From: Vespula vulgaris
Lineage: Eukaryota; Arthropoda; Insecta; Hymenoptera; Vespidae
Assembly (NCBI RefSeq): GCF_905475345.1
Contig: NC_066587.1
Span: 16,560,058 to 16,624,057, forward strand
DNA: 64,000 nt
Direction of reading: 5' to 3'
Made by a program: the position numbers and the translations under genes. Positions 35,258 to 49,424 of this stretch are shown here, one piece after another; position 1 is the stretch's first letter; each line of letters opens with the position of its first letter. The notes below the pieces were generated by a model. It ran no database searches, was not told where the DNA came from, and saw only the letters and a program-made list of their open reading frames with translations.

Positions 35258-37334
35258 ATATATAACATAAAAAATGATGAGAGATAATTATTTACAAATA
35301 ACAATGTAATAACAGGAATGATAATAAATAATAATTGAGTGCTGTGTTATTTCGTTAACTATAATTAACAATGATTTAAATAGTGTTGGTAGGTATGTGT
35401 ACATTTAATTTCGTGTACGTACCTACAAATAACTTTCTTTAATACGATTCCTGTATAAACAAACATATTAGCTAAATATGGATGTCCATTTTTACAAAAT
35501 GTATCTATATACAATTCGTTTTCATAGTTTAAAATACAAAATATAAAACGAAAAAGAAAATAATTAAATTTGTTACATTTGTATAATTAATGTATAGTAA
35601 CGCGCTATTTTAGTTTCATAACTTCTGAATTTCTTATTTTTAATTGGACGCAAGTAGTAAGATATATATATATTATATATATATATTTTTTTTTTATTTA
35701 TATATATATATATAGATATATATATAACGAGAATGAATCATCGGTTAGAAGTTTTGAAATACGCTATCTTGTTAAATTAGCAGAAAATAGTCTGCCTTTA
35801 GGTACATTAGCAACTTTGTGCATTTTGCATTCATACATGCAAATTGCTGTAAATATAAAAACTTTTCAATTACATTGAAAAAGCGCGCGAGAGTAAATGT
35901 CCAAATAAAAATAATATATAATGTGTTTTCAATTTATTATATTTTTGTTCAATATTTATGAAAATAGATCGCTTTTCTTTAACTTCGAGCAAAAATTTAA
36001 TTGTATATAATAATAAATTCTTTTAATAACATAATATATGTGATATATATACTGTTAATTAGGACTATACTACATAATATAAAATTATTTACTAGTGTGC
36101 TATGTTAAAATTATACTATCTATAGATTTGACATATAGGCAATGTATCTATTTTTTATTAAAGAATAATCGTAAAATGTGTTATTTTAATCGCAAACTTT
36201 TAATAAAACTAAAAATATTTATATTTATACATTAATTACAATTGTTTTAGAGGATATGTCTTTAAAATTGAACTTACATATTGGATATACTAAAACATAT
36301 ATTATTTTAACAAAGCACACTTTATATTCAAATCAATACTGATTTTCAACACCATCAAGTTGCATGAATGTAAGTGCTGTAAAGCACCATTTGTTTGTAA
36401 TCTGAATTTTACATCAATATATTTATTAACTCAAATTACTAGTAACCTAAATTCTTTACGCTCGACTATCATCTGTTTAACAAATAGATTCTCTTACATC
36501 TTGTCCAATTTATCGTCATTTTATTATATTATATTGTCAATATTGAAATAAAAATTTTAAATAATACTATATAGAAAATAATGCATTTGTGTGAATTTCC
36601 ATTTAAATTTGCAATATATTGAAAATGATTTTAATAGAATTCACTTTTTAATATTGCTTATAATAATGGAAAATGTGCGAGCACAAAGAGTTATAAATAT
36701 TTTCAATATTTATCAGTGCACCTTCTTATGAGAAAAATGTTCTATGTGAAAATGCCTTTTAATAAATTCTACTTAATTCTCTCGTTTTCAAAAAAATATA
36801 TTACATTAATGAATTGCACATGAAATACACCATTTGCTAAAAATTCTGTTATATTAGTGCAGAATATGTAAATATATAGTACATACTTTATTTTTATTGA
36901 TTGTATTTTTCTCGGATTATTCAAAGTTATTATAAACATATTGAAAAGTTTTCCTAATCTTTAGGGTTTAAGAATACTGTATTGCTCTAGAATTATACTG
37001 ATTAAAAGTAAAGTTATACTTTTGAGAAGTAAACTGACAATTCTGAAAATCTTTATCCTCTCAAAAATAAACAAATGATGAAAAAATATTGTCCATTTAA
37101 TTGCATCAGTGTTCAGATTTATATGAATAAATCTAAATCATGAAATGTATATTTCTAAAGGAAAAATTAAAATTAATAAAAATAGAACGAAGAATCCGAA
37201 CGATAATAAGTCATGGAAAGAAACAATATAATATATGAATTTACCCAAGTAGAAAAATAATGATTGTGAAAAACTTGAAAAAAATAAAAATAGAAGATCG
37301 TGCATAGTATGATCACCAAAGAACCTCTTCCTAG
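34235..37334. other. Spacer between tandem minus-strand genes
   Basis: 3.1 kb, strongly AT-rich. The right part is likely 3' UTR of the MEP-1-like gene, and the left part (34235-34800) is 5' UTR or promoter of the DUF4706 gene. TA repeats lie at 35226-35265 and 35662-35730. The small open frame at 36360-36551 has no coding character. No RNA gene is recognised. Confidence 0.65.
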
Positions 37335-39118
37335 TTACCTATTAGACAAATGTTTTAGAGGACCAAGGCTCAGTATCGATGTAGCACCAAGTGCGCCTAA
37401 ATTACATGTATTAGGATTTCTTGCACCATCTATAGTTATTATTGGTAAACCAAAATAACCTCCAGTTTGAGCACTTAATTGCGATAATGGTATATAACTT
37501 TGAATACCTAAATTCGATAAACGATTCAAAACGTGTGGAGATTTTAAATCTACGACTGGTATAGCCAATTCTATACCTCCATTTTGTGGCATAGTATCAA
37601 CTTCTTTATGATAAGTTTGTTTGTGCGTAACTAATGCTTGAGCTGTTGGATATTGAGCAGAACACAAATTACACCTTAAAAAAATACAAATATTTTTGTT
37701 AATATCTATAATATATCTCATATATATATATATAATTATTATAAAAAGTAATAGAGCTTACTTGTGAAGAAGTTTATTTGTTGCTCTGTGTGTTGCCATA
37801 TGCTGTGTTAGCATGTCTTGATTTTGGAAACTTTTGTCACACATTTGACAGGTAAGTAATGTTCTGAAATAAGCATATAAATGTCAACAAATTAATGTGT
37901 GTGTGTGTGTGTGTGTGTATATCCATACCTTGGAGGCCTTCCTCGTCGTACAACTGGCACTTGAGGTGGATTATCTTGAGTTAAATCAACAGTAGGAGGT
38001 CTAGGTGGCCGTTCTACATCACTTATTGGTGATTTGTTTTGTTTATTTTGAGGAACAGCAAACTGTCCTTGTTCTTGCTGCTTTCTTTGCGAGGTTGCTG
38101 GTATAATAGAAATAGCTGAATTTAAATTAAGAGATGGGACATTTAAAGACTGCTGAGTAGAAGTAGGCCTTTGTTGTTGTACTGGTGATTGCTGTTTATT
38201 TTGTTCACTTGTTTTACTTTTATTTGCGGCTGGTGTAACTGTAATACCTCTAGCTGCTAATACATTTGCTACGGCCTTTGCATCAGACTTCTTACCAGGA
38301 TTTGATGTATTTTGAAGTTGAGCTGGGGCAGAACCTTTTGATTAGCAAGATATTTCTATATTTTTGAAATATACCTCTTCTATATTTAATATTAACATTA
38401 GATAAATAGAAATATAGCAAAACGTACAGTATTTTAATATCAATATACAAAAAAAATTTTTTAGATTAATGAAATATAACAATAACTGAACAAGAAAATG
38501 AAAAGTAAAAAATAAAGTAAAAAGTTATTATTCAGAAGAGGCACTTCAATCAAATGAATCAACATAAAATATTGGAAAAGAAATTCATATAACATTGATT
38601 AAATGATAAAAGTATGAAAAAATAATTGCTCAAGCATCATAAAATATAACTACTTAATAAGAATACTATTAACACCCTTCAATAATAATAATATTATATG
38701 AGAAAAATATATAACATAATTTAAATAACGTTAATAATATTCTTCGTAATATTTACATTATTATAACAATTATTTACAACTTACCAGGTTGTCTAACACT
38801 AAGGGTTATTGAATCTGTAAGATGTATTGTTGAGTCATTTCTATTTGCTTGCTGAGTTGTAGCTCCTTGAACATTTTGTATTACAGGTAGTCCATCATTT
38901 CTTTTCTGTTGTGCAATAACATGACAATCTGCATCTTCATTTCTATCTGGCATTAAAACATCCATTCTTCTTTGTTTTAAGACAGAATTATTTTGTTGTT
39001 GCTGTACTTGCATTGCTTGCTGCATTGGTCTTTTTAAACGTTGACGAGGAACTGTACCACTTTGAGGTATACGTGGTGTCCTAATAAAATTCACAGATAA
39101 ATATTAATTACTATAATT

Positions 39119-39160
<42 letters not shown>

Positions 39161-42100
39161 TTATATATAGTCAGGGGTTATTTACAGTGATAGGTTCTCG
39201 ATTATTACGTTTTAGCGAAAGTTTGCGATCTCGATAGACAAATTTTACGGAACTTTAATTTTTGAAGATCAAGGTAATTTGAAGTTCATATTATTATACA
39301 TATCTAAACATATTTTTCTATCAATTACGATGCAATAAAAAAAATATATATGTAGTAGTATACAAGTAAACATCCATGACGAATGATCGCCTTGAAAACT
39401 CCGAAAAAATGACTTTGGAAAAAAATTCTTACCAGATATTGGTCTCTTGATATTATTCACGTTATATAAAAAATATTTTTTGCATCATCACAAATCAAAG
39501 ATACTGAAATATTTAAGCCTCATTTAAATGGACCATCTTGTGTATATGTTTATTATATATATACTCTAATTCCTTAAGGAAGAAATTGTCATGCCCTTCC
39601 TAAGGAATTAACCTTTAGAATGACTAAATTTATAAAGATCTGTATATATACATGTATAAATTATACGCATCTATCTGTTTAATCAAATAAACACTTGAAA
39701 GATTATTTACATAACAAGCTTGTGTATTACCTAGTATTTTGTGCAACCGACGGATATCGTCCGCGTGACATTTGTTGAGAAAGTTGAGGATGCATTTGTG
39801 GAGGAGCAGTCATCTGTGGATATGGACCAGGTCCATATTGTGGATATAGATGAGATATATGAGAAGGGTAATGCATGCCCTGTGGACCAGGAACTCTATA
39901 TAATGGTGGTCGTCCTGGTGGTTGTACAAAGTAATTTGGTCCAGGTATCATGGTATTAGCTCCTGGTGGAAGACTTGGAGGTAACTGTGTTTGTGGAAGA
40001 GGCATACGTTGCACTTGTTGAGCTAGTTGCTGTACAGGTGCTGGCAATTGTTCAAAATTAACTGGTGGTATTATTTGTTGACCTGTATTGGTTGTAGTAT
40101 TATATGTTGGAGAATTTGTTTGATGAGGAGATGTCAATGGAGAATTTCTACTAAGTTGCGATGGAGATTCCATAGACGGAGCATGTGGCGAATGTGTATT
40201 CAATTGTGGAGATGCTTGACGTAAATGTGGTGAATTTTGATTTAAATGCGGAGAATTCGTATTTAAATGTGGCGACAATTGACTAACATTTGGAGAAAGT
40301 GAGGTTCCATGTACTTGAGACTTATGCATTGAAACTTCTACTGGCGAATGGAAAATAAGGTTGGCACAATCTGGAATATTGCACTGATAATGACCAACTT
40401 TACTTCTATGCTCATCAAGATGTGTTATATCCTTAAACTTTTCATTGCAAACACGACACGTGTTAACAGTTTCTGCTAATTTCTCTAGAGAAACATATTC
40501 AGTTTCAACAGGTGGTAAGTTACTTGATATTGATTCACTTTGATTGCGTCTTTGGTGCTCAATTAAAAAGTTTTGCAAAAGTGAACTAGAATTTTCAATA
40601 TTGTTTTCATTTGGATTTTCTTCATGTTCCTCATTCTCTTTTAGATTAACTTTATCTTTATGAGTTAAATCAGTAGACAATTGATTCCAATTAAATCCAG
40701 TTGCTGTCTCTGTAGACTGTTTTGGATCATCTTCAGATACAGAATGATTAGAAAATGTGGAAGACTTAGAAATAATGCTTATGGCTGGATTTTCTTCAAG
40801 ATCATGTATCATATCTACTTCATTTGCCGTATCATTATCTTCGTCAACAGAAGAATTAATTAACTGATTCATAGATCTAGAACTGAAAATATATTTTTAT
40901 ATGTATAAGAAATATATTAACTAATTAATAAGTGTACATAATCATAAATCACCTTGACTGTTCTCCCAACTTCTTCAAATTTTCTATAGTTTCTCTGCAT
41001 GTTGCTTCTAAAGCATCCGATTCTTCATGATCCTCTGTTTCCGAAAGCCTTTTATCTGAATTATCATAATGATCCGTCCCGTGTAAATCATCAACGTTTT
41101 GATCTTCCTTTTCAGATGGATTTGCCATATCACTCCCTACTCCAGAATCACCTTCATTGATGTCTAAGGATGGTCTTTCGTTTTCTTCCAAAGGATTATC
41201 ATGATCAGATTCAAATTTGGCGTTCTCATAATCATCCTATAAAAAATCGAAATATAATTTAGACAGTCTAACGACTTAAATAATTGTAATCTATAAAAAC
41301 ATACCTGTTGATCTACCATCACGTTTTCGAATGTTTGTTCAATTGAATTATCTGTTTCTTCTGTATCTGTCTGTTCATTTTTACCTTCCGCACCTGCCAC
41401 GTCTTCTTTAGAGTAATTACTTATTTCCAAACTATGATTAGTACTAACTACAATAAAATCTTCAGACACCGATGATTTCTTAAGTGTTAATTTAAGGGGG
41501 TCAGTATATGTTGTTTTCTTAAGTTTTAATTTAAGAGATTGACTCTTTTCTGTACTTAAACAATACGTATCGCTGTGTTTTCTCTTCAATGGCTTTAAAT
41601 CAGAAACTCTCTTAAGTACTACACGAGCTCTTCCTAAATGAGTGAAAATATGCGTTCGTAATTGTTTTTTCGTTGTAAATTGTTCTTCACAAATTTCGCA
41701 ATGAAATGGTTGACTGGATAAATTATACGATGGAGTTTGTTTATCTATTTGTTCACCTGTAACAATAGATACAATTTATTTCCCAATTAAAATAAATATC
41801 ATATATGATATTAAAAGAAAAAATTATTAAAAAAAGAAAAAACCGACATTTTATATTTATTAAGATATTTATAAATAAAATAAAAATAAGAAAATATTTC
41901 TTCGTTGATACTACAACAAAATACCTAACACAATTTGCCGCGCTTTCGCGTCTTATCAAATTGATTACACCAATGTCACCAACGTTTTACATCCATGCAG
42001 ATGATTCGTTGATCGTATTGAGCATACGATTCTCGTTTATCGATACCCACTAGCCGTTCAAAATTGCAACGCTGTCCTATTACATAAATTGACGCTATGT

Positions 42101-43191
42101 AAACAATAGACGCAATTTATATTTATAAAAACGCGCGATAATACCAATACGAAAAATGGCTTCTTATAGTATATATGAACCGTTTAAGACCAAAGTTGAT
42201 TTTCGTTTTGCCATGAAATGAAAATGGAACAAATCGATATCATTTATAGAACGAATCCTATTGGTTCGTTTATCCGAAATACGAATTTCCCGCCACAATT
42301 ACTTTCGAATTAACGTGATCTTAAACATAGGGCTTGTCGATCTGTCGAGTGAACGATTGTCGTATATGTAAAATATTTGTTTATTTGTTTTTCATAAAAA
42401 AATAACACGATCAAACGATAAAAAAAAATCATCGAGATACAACGTGAACTAACATAAAATAAGGAAAGGTAAGAACACATATTTCTAATTTATTTCTAAT
42501 ATAAATCATGAACTGAATATATAATGACATATTTTACTATAATAGTATGTATATACATATATGTTTTATGTAAAGCAAACTTCCTGATTAATTAAGCAGT
42601 AGAAAGCAAATAGTGAAGCATATTCATAATAGCTAAAGCTACGACTATCAATTAAAAATAAATTCATTATTAAATTAAATGTTTAATTAAATTTATACAA
42701 TATGTAAATTACTTCAAAATAAGAACTGACAAATCATTTTCTGAAGAAATTATTCGGTCTCGTGTATATAAATTTGTTAGAAATGAGTGAATTAAAAAAA
42801 AATGTCGAGTGATGGTATAGCCAAAAGATCAGAAAAATCTAATTAAAAAGGAAAAAAGAAGAGAGTTAAATAAATAGAAATTAAACGAGTTTTCAATAAA
42901 CAGGATATTTTAATAGATTTATATACTTTTGATTAGATATTATATATCTTTTAACAGAAAGGAAAAAATACTTCCGTATAAAGGTACATGTACTCGACAT
43001 CTTTTCAGAATGCTTGTAGATGGTATGTATTCGTGTAATTTGTTTACAGAAACGTATAATGTTTTTTTATTATTCTTAGCGAATGATCACATACCAAATG
43101 TCTGTAGCAAATCCACGTCACTATCCTGATAAATTGTACCCTTCGTGGACAATCCAAATTCTTTAATATCGTTATCTAATGGATCATTCAT
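37335..43191 (-). CDS. MEP-1: Multi-C2H2 zinc-finger protein, MEP-1-like
   Basis: Eight coding exons in frame: 43191-43095, 41756-41305, 41236-40953, 40882-39731, 39080-38785, 38334-37929, 37863-37762, 37674-37335. They total 3,129 nt (1,042 residues plus TAA). An acceptor at 43199 implies an upstream non-coding exon. C2H2 fingers: residues about 50-72 (CEICEEQ...H-X3-H), two close together near 420-470 (CRVCNEKF, then CNIPDC), about 900-925 (CQMCDKSF) and one built across the last intron (CNLCSAQY). Acidic regions flank finger 1, and the middle is rich in Ser-Pro, Gln and Pro. The C-terminus with IPVVDLKSPHVLNRL recalls MOG-interacting and ectopic P-granules protein 1. In flies and worms that nuclear factor works with Mi-2 in SUMO-dependent repression. 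The identity is from memory of family sequence. Confidence 0.72.
38335..38784 (-). other. Intron of the MEP-1-like gene
   Basis: 450 bp, AT-rich, between the donor CCTG|GTAAGT (minus) and the acceptor ATCAAAAG. Nothing else is seen. Confidence 0.7.
39081..39730 (-). other. Intron of the MEP-1-like gene with TA repeat
   Basis: 650-bp intron with (TA)n at 39121-39151. On the minus strand the donor is ACTAG|GTAATA and the acceptor TTTTATTAG. No exon is seen. Confidence 0.7.
41757..43094 (-). other. First coding intron of the MEP-1-like gene
   Basis: 1.3 kb between TTTG|GTATGT and TTGTTACAG on the minus strand, splitting a Gly codon. It is AT-rich. The open frames inside (41805-42053, 42929-43129) have no coding character. 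A less AT-rich patch lies at about 41930-42060. Confidence 0.7.
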
Positions 43192-43383
43192 TTCCAATCT
43201 GCAAATAGTAGTACAAATTTTGTATTAAATATTATCAATTTATTAGTTGCATTTATAACAAGAGTTGATAAATTTGGAAACGTATCACATGTAATAATAA
43301 TTACATAAATATGATAACACTCTTTTGCTTCTTTTCCTTTTTATTACACTAAAAGATATATGTATAAATAGAGTACTTACAGG

Positions 43384-43400
43384 CATTGTTGCCAACAATG
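43384..43400. repeat. 17-bp inverted repeat CATTGTTG-C-CAACAATG
   Basis: Perfect 8-bp arms around a single C, about 190 bp upstream of the first coding exon of the minus-strand gene. Each arm contains CATTGT, the complement of ACAATG, a SOX-type core. Function is speculative. Confidence 0.6.
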
Positions 43401-43999
43401 AAAATTTTCATAAAGTTATCAACATAAGTTCATGTTGTTGAAACTCGTCTGCGAAGACTATTGTACATCGTACAATAACAAAACGAAACATTCAAAGAAC
43501 CGGCTTGTATTCACCGAATGTTTCGAACCTCAAGTATAAGAATAATTATAACCTTTGTCGTTGATGATCACATAAGATAATTCATAACACAATAATGACA
43601 GTTACTCGATATTTAAAAGGCCATACAAAAAAATTAGATCATTCATCGATGTAATGAATTTGTAACAAATATTCATGAAAAAATGGGACCAATTAAATAC
43701 GCGCGCTGGACAAATTTCCAACGTGCGTCAAAATGACTACGCGCCAAATTTATTCGATCTTTTCTCGTTTTCTTTTCTTTTCGTTCTTCACCGCACGATG
43801 GTCTCTGGTCTTTTTTCTATTTCTTTTTTTTTTCACGTCGATCAACAAAAGAAAAAGATCCGAAAACAACGATATAAACAAACGATGCGATGAAGATTTG
43901 TTATCATTTGGAGGATAGTAAGGCCCTCTTAAGTTCTTGCATATGATCAAACATGGCTGACAGTGTTAAAACATGATCACAGCGTTTTCCTCTAAATGA

Positions 44000-44560
44000 T
44001 ACATTGACGCGGCGACCGTTCAACGATGGTGGAATCGACGCATCGACTGCCACCGGACGCCTGTCGCGTATCCTATCTCAACTTTATTATTAGTACGTGT
44101 TATATTGAGCCGCCAATATGGCGGCGCCACCACGATGAAACCGCGCGACAGGATAATCAACTCAGTGTGAATTCGTGCCGAACTGTTGAAGCGCGTTCTC
44201 AACGTCGAGTTCAGAGTGTTCAGATGCGTTGTATTTTGTAAGGACGCGCGCGCGCGCGCGAGCAAGCGAGCATGGAGCAGCGTGCGCCGTTCGCGGCAAA
44301 CGGCGGGCTTCTCTCCCCACTCCGGAACGCTTGCGGTTTCCCTCCTTTACTCGTCTCTTCGCCCCTCGCTCACTCTTTATAGGAATAACGCTCGTTCCGC
44401 CTGCCTCCCCACTCCCCCATCTCGCTTAACTTTTCCCCCACCAGCTCTGGTACTGCGTTCCTTTATCAGCATTTCGAGGGTTCATTCTCGACGGCGTACT
44501 TGTATAGTTACGCGCGCGCATGCGTACATTCTCATGTAAACCCTTTGCATGAAACTCCAA
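44000..44560. promoter_or_regulatory. CpG-rich probable promoter region
   Basis: This is the most CpG-dense stretch of the middle window. It has a GCCGCC...ATATGGCGGCGCC element at about 44108-44130, an alternating CG run at about 44245-44259 and non-repetitive sequence on both sides. It sits about 0.9 kb upstream of the first coding exon of the minus-strand MEP-1-like gene, whose 5' UTR is split by an intron. ATGGCGGC resembles a YY1/Pho-type site. No TATA box is obvious. Direction of transcription is inferred. Confidence 0.45.
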
Positions 44561-44635
44561 ACAAGTATAAAGGGAGAGCAGTGGGATGAATACGACTGTA
44601 AAGACTCGCTTCGTCGGAGGAAAGAAGAAAGCGAG

Positions 44636-44665
44636 AGAGAGAGAGAGAGAGAGAGGAAGGGAGAA

Positions 44666-44708
<43 letters not shown>

Positions 44709-44899
44709 GAATAATAGCGACAGCGAATGAAAGAGAGAGAGAGAGAGAGAGATGGAAAACAGCTCGAATTGAAATTAAGTCAACCTAATGTGCATCCAGA
44801 AGCTGGGTGGGGAACCAATGATGCAACATTAACGCAGGCGTACCTCCGACGTTGCTGGATAATCTCTTTTTCTCTTTTTCTCTTTTTCTCTTTCTCTCT

Positions 44900-44971
<72 letters not shown>
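44636..44971. repeat. (GA)n then, 200 bp on, (CT)n: inverted microsatellites
   Basis: GA-rich 44636-44704 and 44729-44752, and CT-rich 44850-44971 with a pure run at 44906-44971. As complementary tracts they could pair in RNA or extruded DNA. The 100 bp between them is non-repetitive. Confidence 0.85.
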
Positions 44972-44973
<2 letters not shown>

Positions 44974-46768
44974 TTTTCATTCCCTTTTTCTTTTCTTCTC
45001 TCGCTTATTCTTACCCTCTTTTCTTTCGAACATTTCTTACCATCTTGTATTTGTACGAATTCCCCTCCCTCCCTACCACCCTCCCCCATACCTCGATAAT
45101 CTCTCTTTCCATTCACAATTGTCCAGCTAAATCCTCAACCAAGCAAGCTCGCTGCTACCAATTGCTATTTGCTACCACCTGTCTGCGTCATTCATTCGTA
45201 AAGCGAAACAATTGCGAGTTCTGACAGCATTTACGCAACTATGATTTGTGATATGCAATTTTCTTGTTTTCGTTATTACAACGTAACAACAACGAACGTT
45301 AAAATTATAAATTTAAATTGGTTGATTGATTATAACTGTAATGTTAATCGTTCTATACATTTACATATGTATATATATATATATGTATATATATATATGT
45401 ATTCATTGTATACACGAATTTTTAACGATATAGATATGAGCAGCTTTGAGTGCTATTTCTATCGATATTTGGAATAACAAATATATATGATAAAAAAGAA
45501 CTATATATATATGTATATATGTATGTATGTATGTATATATACACAAATATGCACGCGCACACACACATACAGGCATATTAGGGGGTGTGTCCTTTCAACA
45601 TTAACATAATCAAGAAAACCTTTAGGGAATGTTAGGCGCGTATTTGTGCCTCAAAGAACCAGTTTTATCTTGAAAGCACGCAAGCAAGGCGTGGTCGTTA
45701 ATGGTTGGAGGTCGTCGAGGACGAATATAGTAGGGGAACTCAACGGAACATGTCGAAAACGGCCGAATGTGCCGTTTCTCTATTGATCGTAAAGCGTGAT
45801 AGTGTGTGGTGTTCAGGGACATTTGTGCAAACACGTGCGCGCATGCACATTCACACAAATATGCACAGACGTATATACAAACATAGACATATACGTACGT
45901 AAGCACACGCACATTTGAAAAGCACTTTGTGTTTGAATGATAAAAGATCGTAATCTTTTCGAATTAGCTTTGAAAGTTATAAATAAATTAATATTGTTAC
46001 AACAATGTCGTGAGACATCATATAATAAAAAAAATTGTCAAGGTTACATTTTTCAAACTTAACGATGCTATATTGTTTCACAATCTCTATCATTTATAAC
46101 GATTACTATGCACAAGCTGACGTAAAACGTAACAGTTAAACTCGTAAAATGAATAATAAATAATAATACGTTCTCTACAAATGGATCAATACTTCTGAAA
46201 AGAGCTTCGCGCGTTGCATTTCGTGTTTCTCCGCTTCTCTAATAAATAAAGCTCGGATATGCAATTAGATGATTAAATATATATATGCACGTGCAGACAC
46301 AATACACATACACACACACGTATATATATATGTATATATATATATATATCTATATACTGGTTGGCATTTTCATTGCAGGTATACTTGACTATCGATCCTA
46401 TCCCTACCCGTCGTTTTTCGTCCTTTGATTGTAGCAGCATCAGCAGTAGCAGCAGCAGCAGCAGCATCAGCATTAGTATCAGCATCAGCATCAGTATCAG
46501 CATCAGTAGCAGGTTTTGTACTAGTATGCGCAAAGAGATGATCTCTATGACGAGAGACAGGTAGTGGAAAGGGAGAATAGAATTACCACGATATAGTAGT
46601 ATGATATATAACCAGAATAAGGGGAGAAAGGGGAAGAGAAGAGACGCCGTGATAAGTACATTGACCCACAATGCTCGACTGCTCCTCCCACAAACTTCTC
46701 GTTCTGTCGACGAGTTGCGCAGAACTTTTCCAGCTTTAATTCCCTTCCGTTGAGTTTTGCTCAAGTTA

Positions 46769-46816
<48 letters not shown>

Positions 46817-47003
46817 CTCTCTCTTTCTCTCTTACTGAATATTTACTTAGGAGTGAAACCTTTCTGTAGAAAATTTCACTTCTACAGCAGATTCAATACA
46901 ATTATCCTCTATTACGCTATTATTCGTATCGCAAAGAATTTACAGTCACTATGATATTTTGCTATTTATACAAAAGTGCTGTCTCTCTCTCTCCTCCCTC
47001 CCT

Positions 47004-47053
<50 letters not shown>

Positions 47054-47200
47054 CGTACACAGACACGTGCGCGCGCGCGCGTATGGTAAAGTTGCGTATT
47101 AACATTGGTATAGTAATTAATATCGAACAATTTCGTACCCGTAGTTAGGGCAATAAATTTAATATTTATGTTTTCCAAATATTCTAACTTTAAAATAGTG

Positions 47201-47267
<67 letters not shown>

Positions 47268-49371
47268 GTCTCTGTCTCTGTTTCTCTCTCTCTCTTTCAG
47301 TATTAACAGCAACGCTTCTGAAAATAAAAAAAAATGTACACGAAGTAGACTGTAGTATAGTACTGCTAACTTGCTTAAATCGCTACCATACATTCCATTT
47401 ATTTTCGGTGATATAGAGTGCCACGCCCTACTCCCTTCCAACTATTTCCCTTTTGATTCTACCTACTGACTCTCTCTCTTTCTCTTTTTCTCTCTCTCTT
47501 CCAATTCTCTCCCAATTCCTCCTCCCTATTCCCCACTCTGTCACTTTCTCTCTCTCTCTTTCTCGTATCTACCGCCTAGATTCATAAAAATCTACCTACG
47601 GCGAAATTCATATGTACAGCTCTGCAACTCCCAACCATTCCACTACTACCAATCGCCATCTCCCTTTTTCACAGCTTCCCATCTTCTGATTCTACAGTTG
47701 AATAAGTATTGATGCTTTATTTTACATAGATCGAATCTATACGTTTTGCGTATAATGTGCGCGCGCACATTCTATATATATGTATATATATATATATATA
47801 TTATATATATAATATCTATATATTCACAAAGTTGCATCATTGCTAAAGATTTATTCAGATTTTATCTTAAAAGAATTCATGAATATTCTGTCTTTCGATT
47901 TCGTTTTCTTTTCTTTTTTTTCTTTTTTTACTGTCTAAATGAAAAAGAATACATTTTCGTTAACAATAATAGTAATAAAAATAAAACTCTTCCTTTTATT
48001 TGTGTGTGCGTGTGTGTGTTATTTTCTGTTCTAACCTTACATTCTTCTTTGAAGCAAAAAATGTTACATCATTTAATAAGGAAACGAAAGTTTCTTTAAT
48101 AAAACTATAAAAAAGAGATATGTATTTCAACATACATATGTATTTACATCTGCATCATCATTATTTCCGTCGTACTGCGCAGGTAATCTGTGATTTGACC
48201 TCGTTTGTTGACCTCACTGGTTGCTAGGCTCCATTCCTTCTGGCCGGATTAAGCCTTAGCGACGTTGCCAAATTGCTTAACACACAGAGCAACATGATTC
48301 GTGTTGAGAATTCCTGTTGCGAGAGACACAGAAATAGTCGCTTTAATTGGTGAACGGCTTTATAGTTGTCGCGTCATTACTTATTTTACTTGTCTATCCT
48401 TCTCATATATTCAACTTCAAGATTAAATGCTTTAGATTTGAACTATCGATCAGATAGTTAATTAATATTTATGAGCACAAATATATATGTATATATATAC
48501 GTATTTATACACGAATATATATATGCGTGTATGTGTGTGTGGTGTGTGTATATATACATATTTAGTTTTCTTTATGATTATTATATTGTATTGTTATTTC
48601 TGATATATAAAACAGATCTTTGCGATTTGACCTCTCGTCTATTTTTTTACTTGACTCGATAACCTTTAACAAATGATGTAATTTTGACGTATAAATGTTG
48701 ATTTAATAAAATTTAAAAATTCAAAAATCGAATAAAACATTGTAAACATTGTGGAAAAATTAGAAACAAGATAATATGATTATGTTAAATATAATAGTAT
48801 ATACATACACACATACGTACAATGTTGCTGTATAACATAATTAATTTTGTATTTACTTCGTAGGTTTTTTTTTACTTATGTTTATTTATATCTTTTTGCA
48901 ATGCAAAAATATTCTCCTTTGTCATAATATATTAATCATGATGTAGTAATGCTTGCATATTTACAAGATCGCGTTATCATGATTTCAATGCCGCATTTAA
49001 TATAGAATAGAAAGTAGTCATTATAATTAATAGGACTCTTTTATTATTTAGTTTAATAATAAATGAATAACTGATGTGATATTCGATTGTAAAACAGCGT
49101 TGCCAATCTATACAAAGAAAACTGTTGTTAACCGTGCATTTTCTTTTTTTCTTTTTTATTAGGTTAAACTAATGACATGCTGACTCAAGTTGGTCAAAGT
49201 CCAACGGAAATTCAATAAATGCAATAATACAGTTATTTTAACTTACATATAAATGCGTTTTATTGATATTAGCAATGATTTTATATTTCTGGGTTAGTTT
49301 ATTAGTTTCAAATATTTCTAGAGAACTGTGTAAAAAGTACTGTTATTATGACAATTTATAATATTGTGCTA

Positions 49372-49373
<2 letters not shown>

Positions 49374-49423
<50 letters not shown>

Positions 49424-49424
49424 G
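49374..49424. repeat. (AAT)n microsatellite upstream of dysbindin
   Basis: About 17 AAT units ending about 240 bp before the dysbindin ATG. Confidence 0.95.

Noticed and set aside
44186..45224. Several open frames around the CpG-rich region, including a possible exon ending LTQ
   Set aside because: Driven by CG runs and GA/CT repeats. The segment before GCAG at about 44837 looks exon-like, but there is no compatible partner exon or start.
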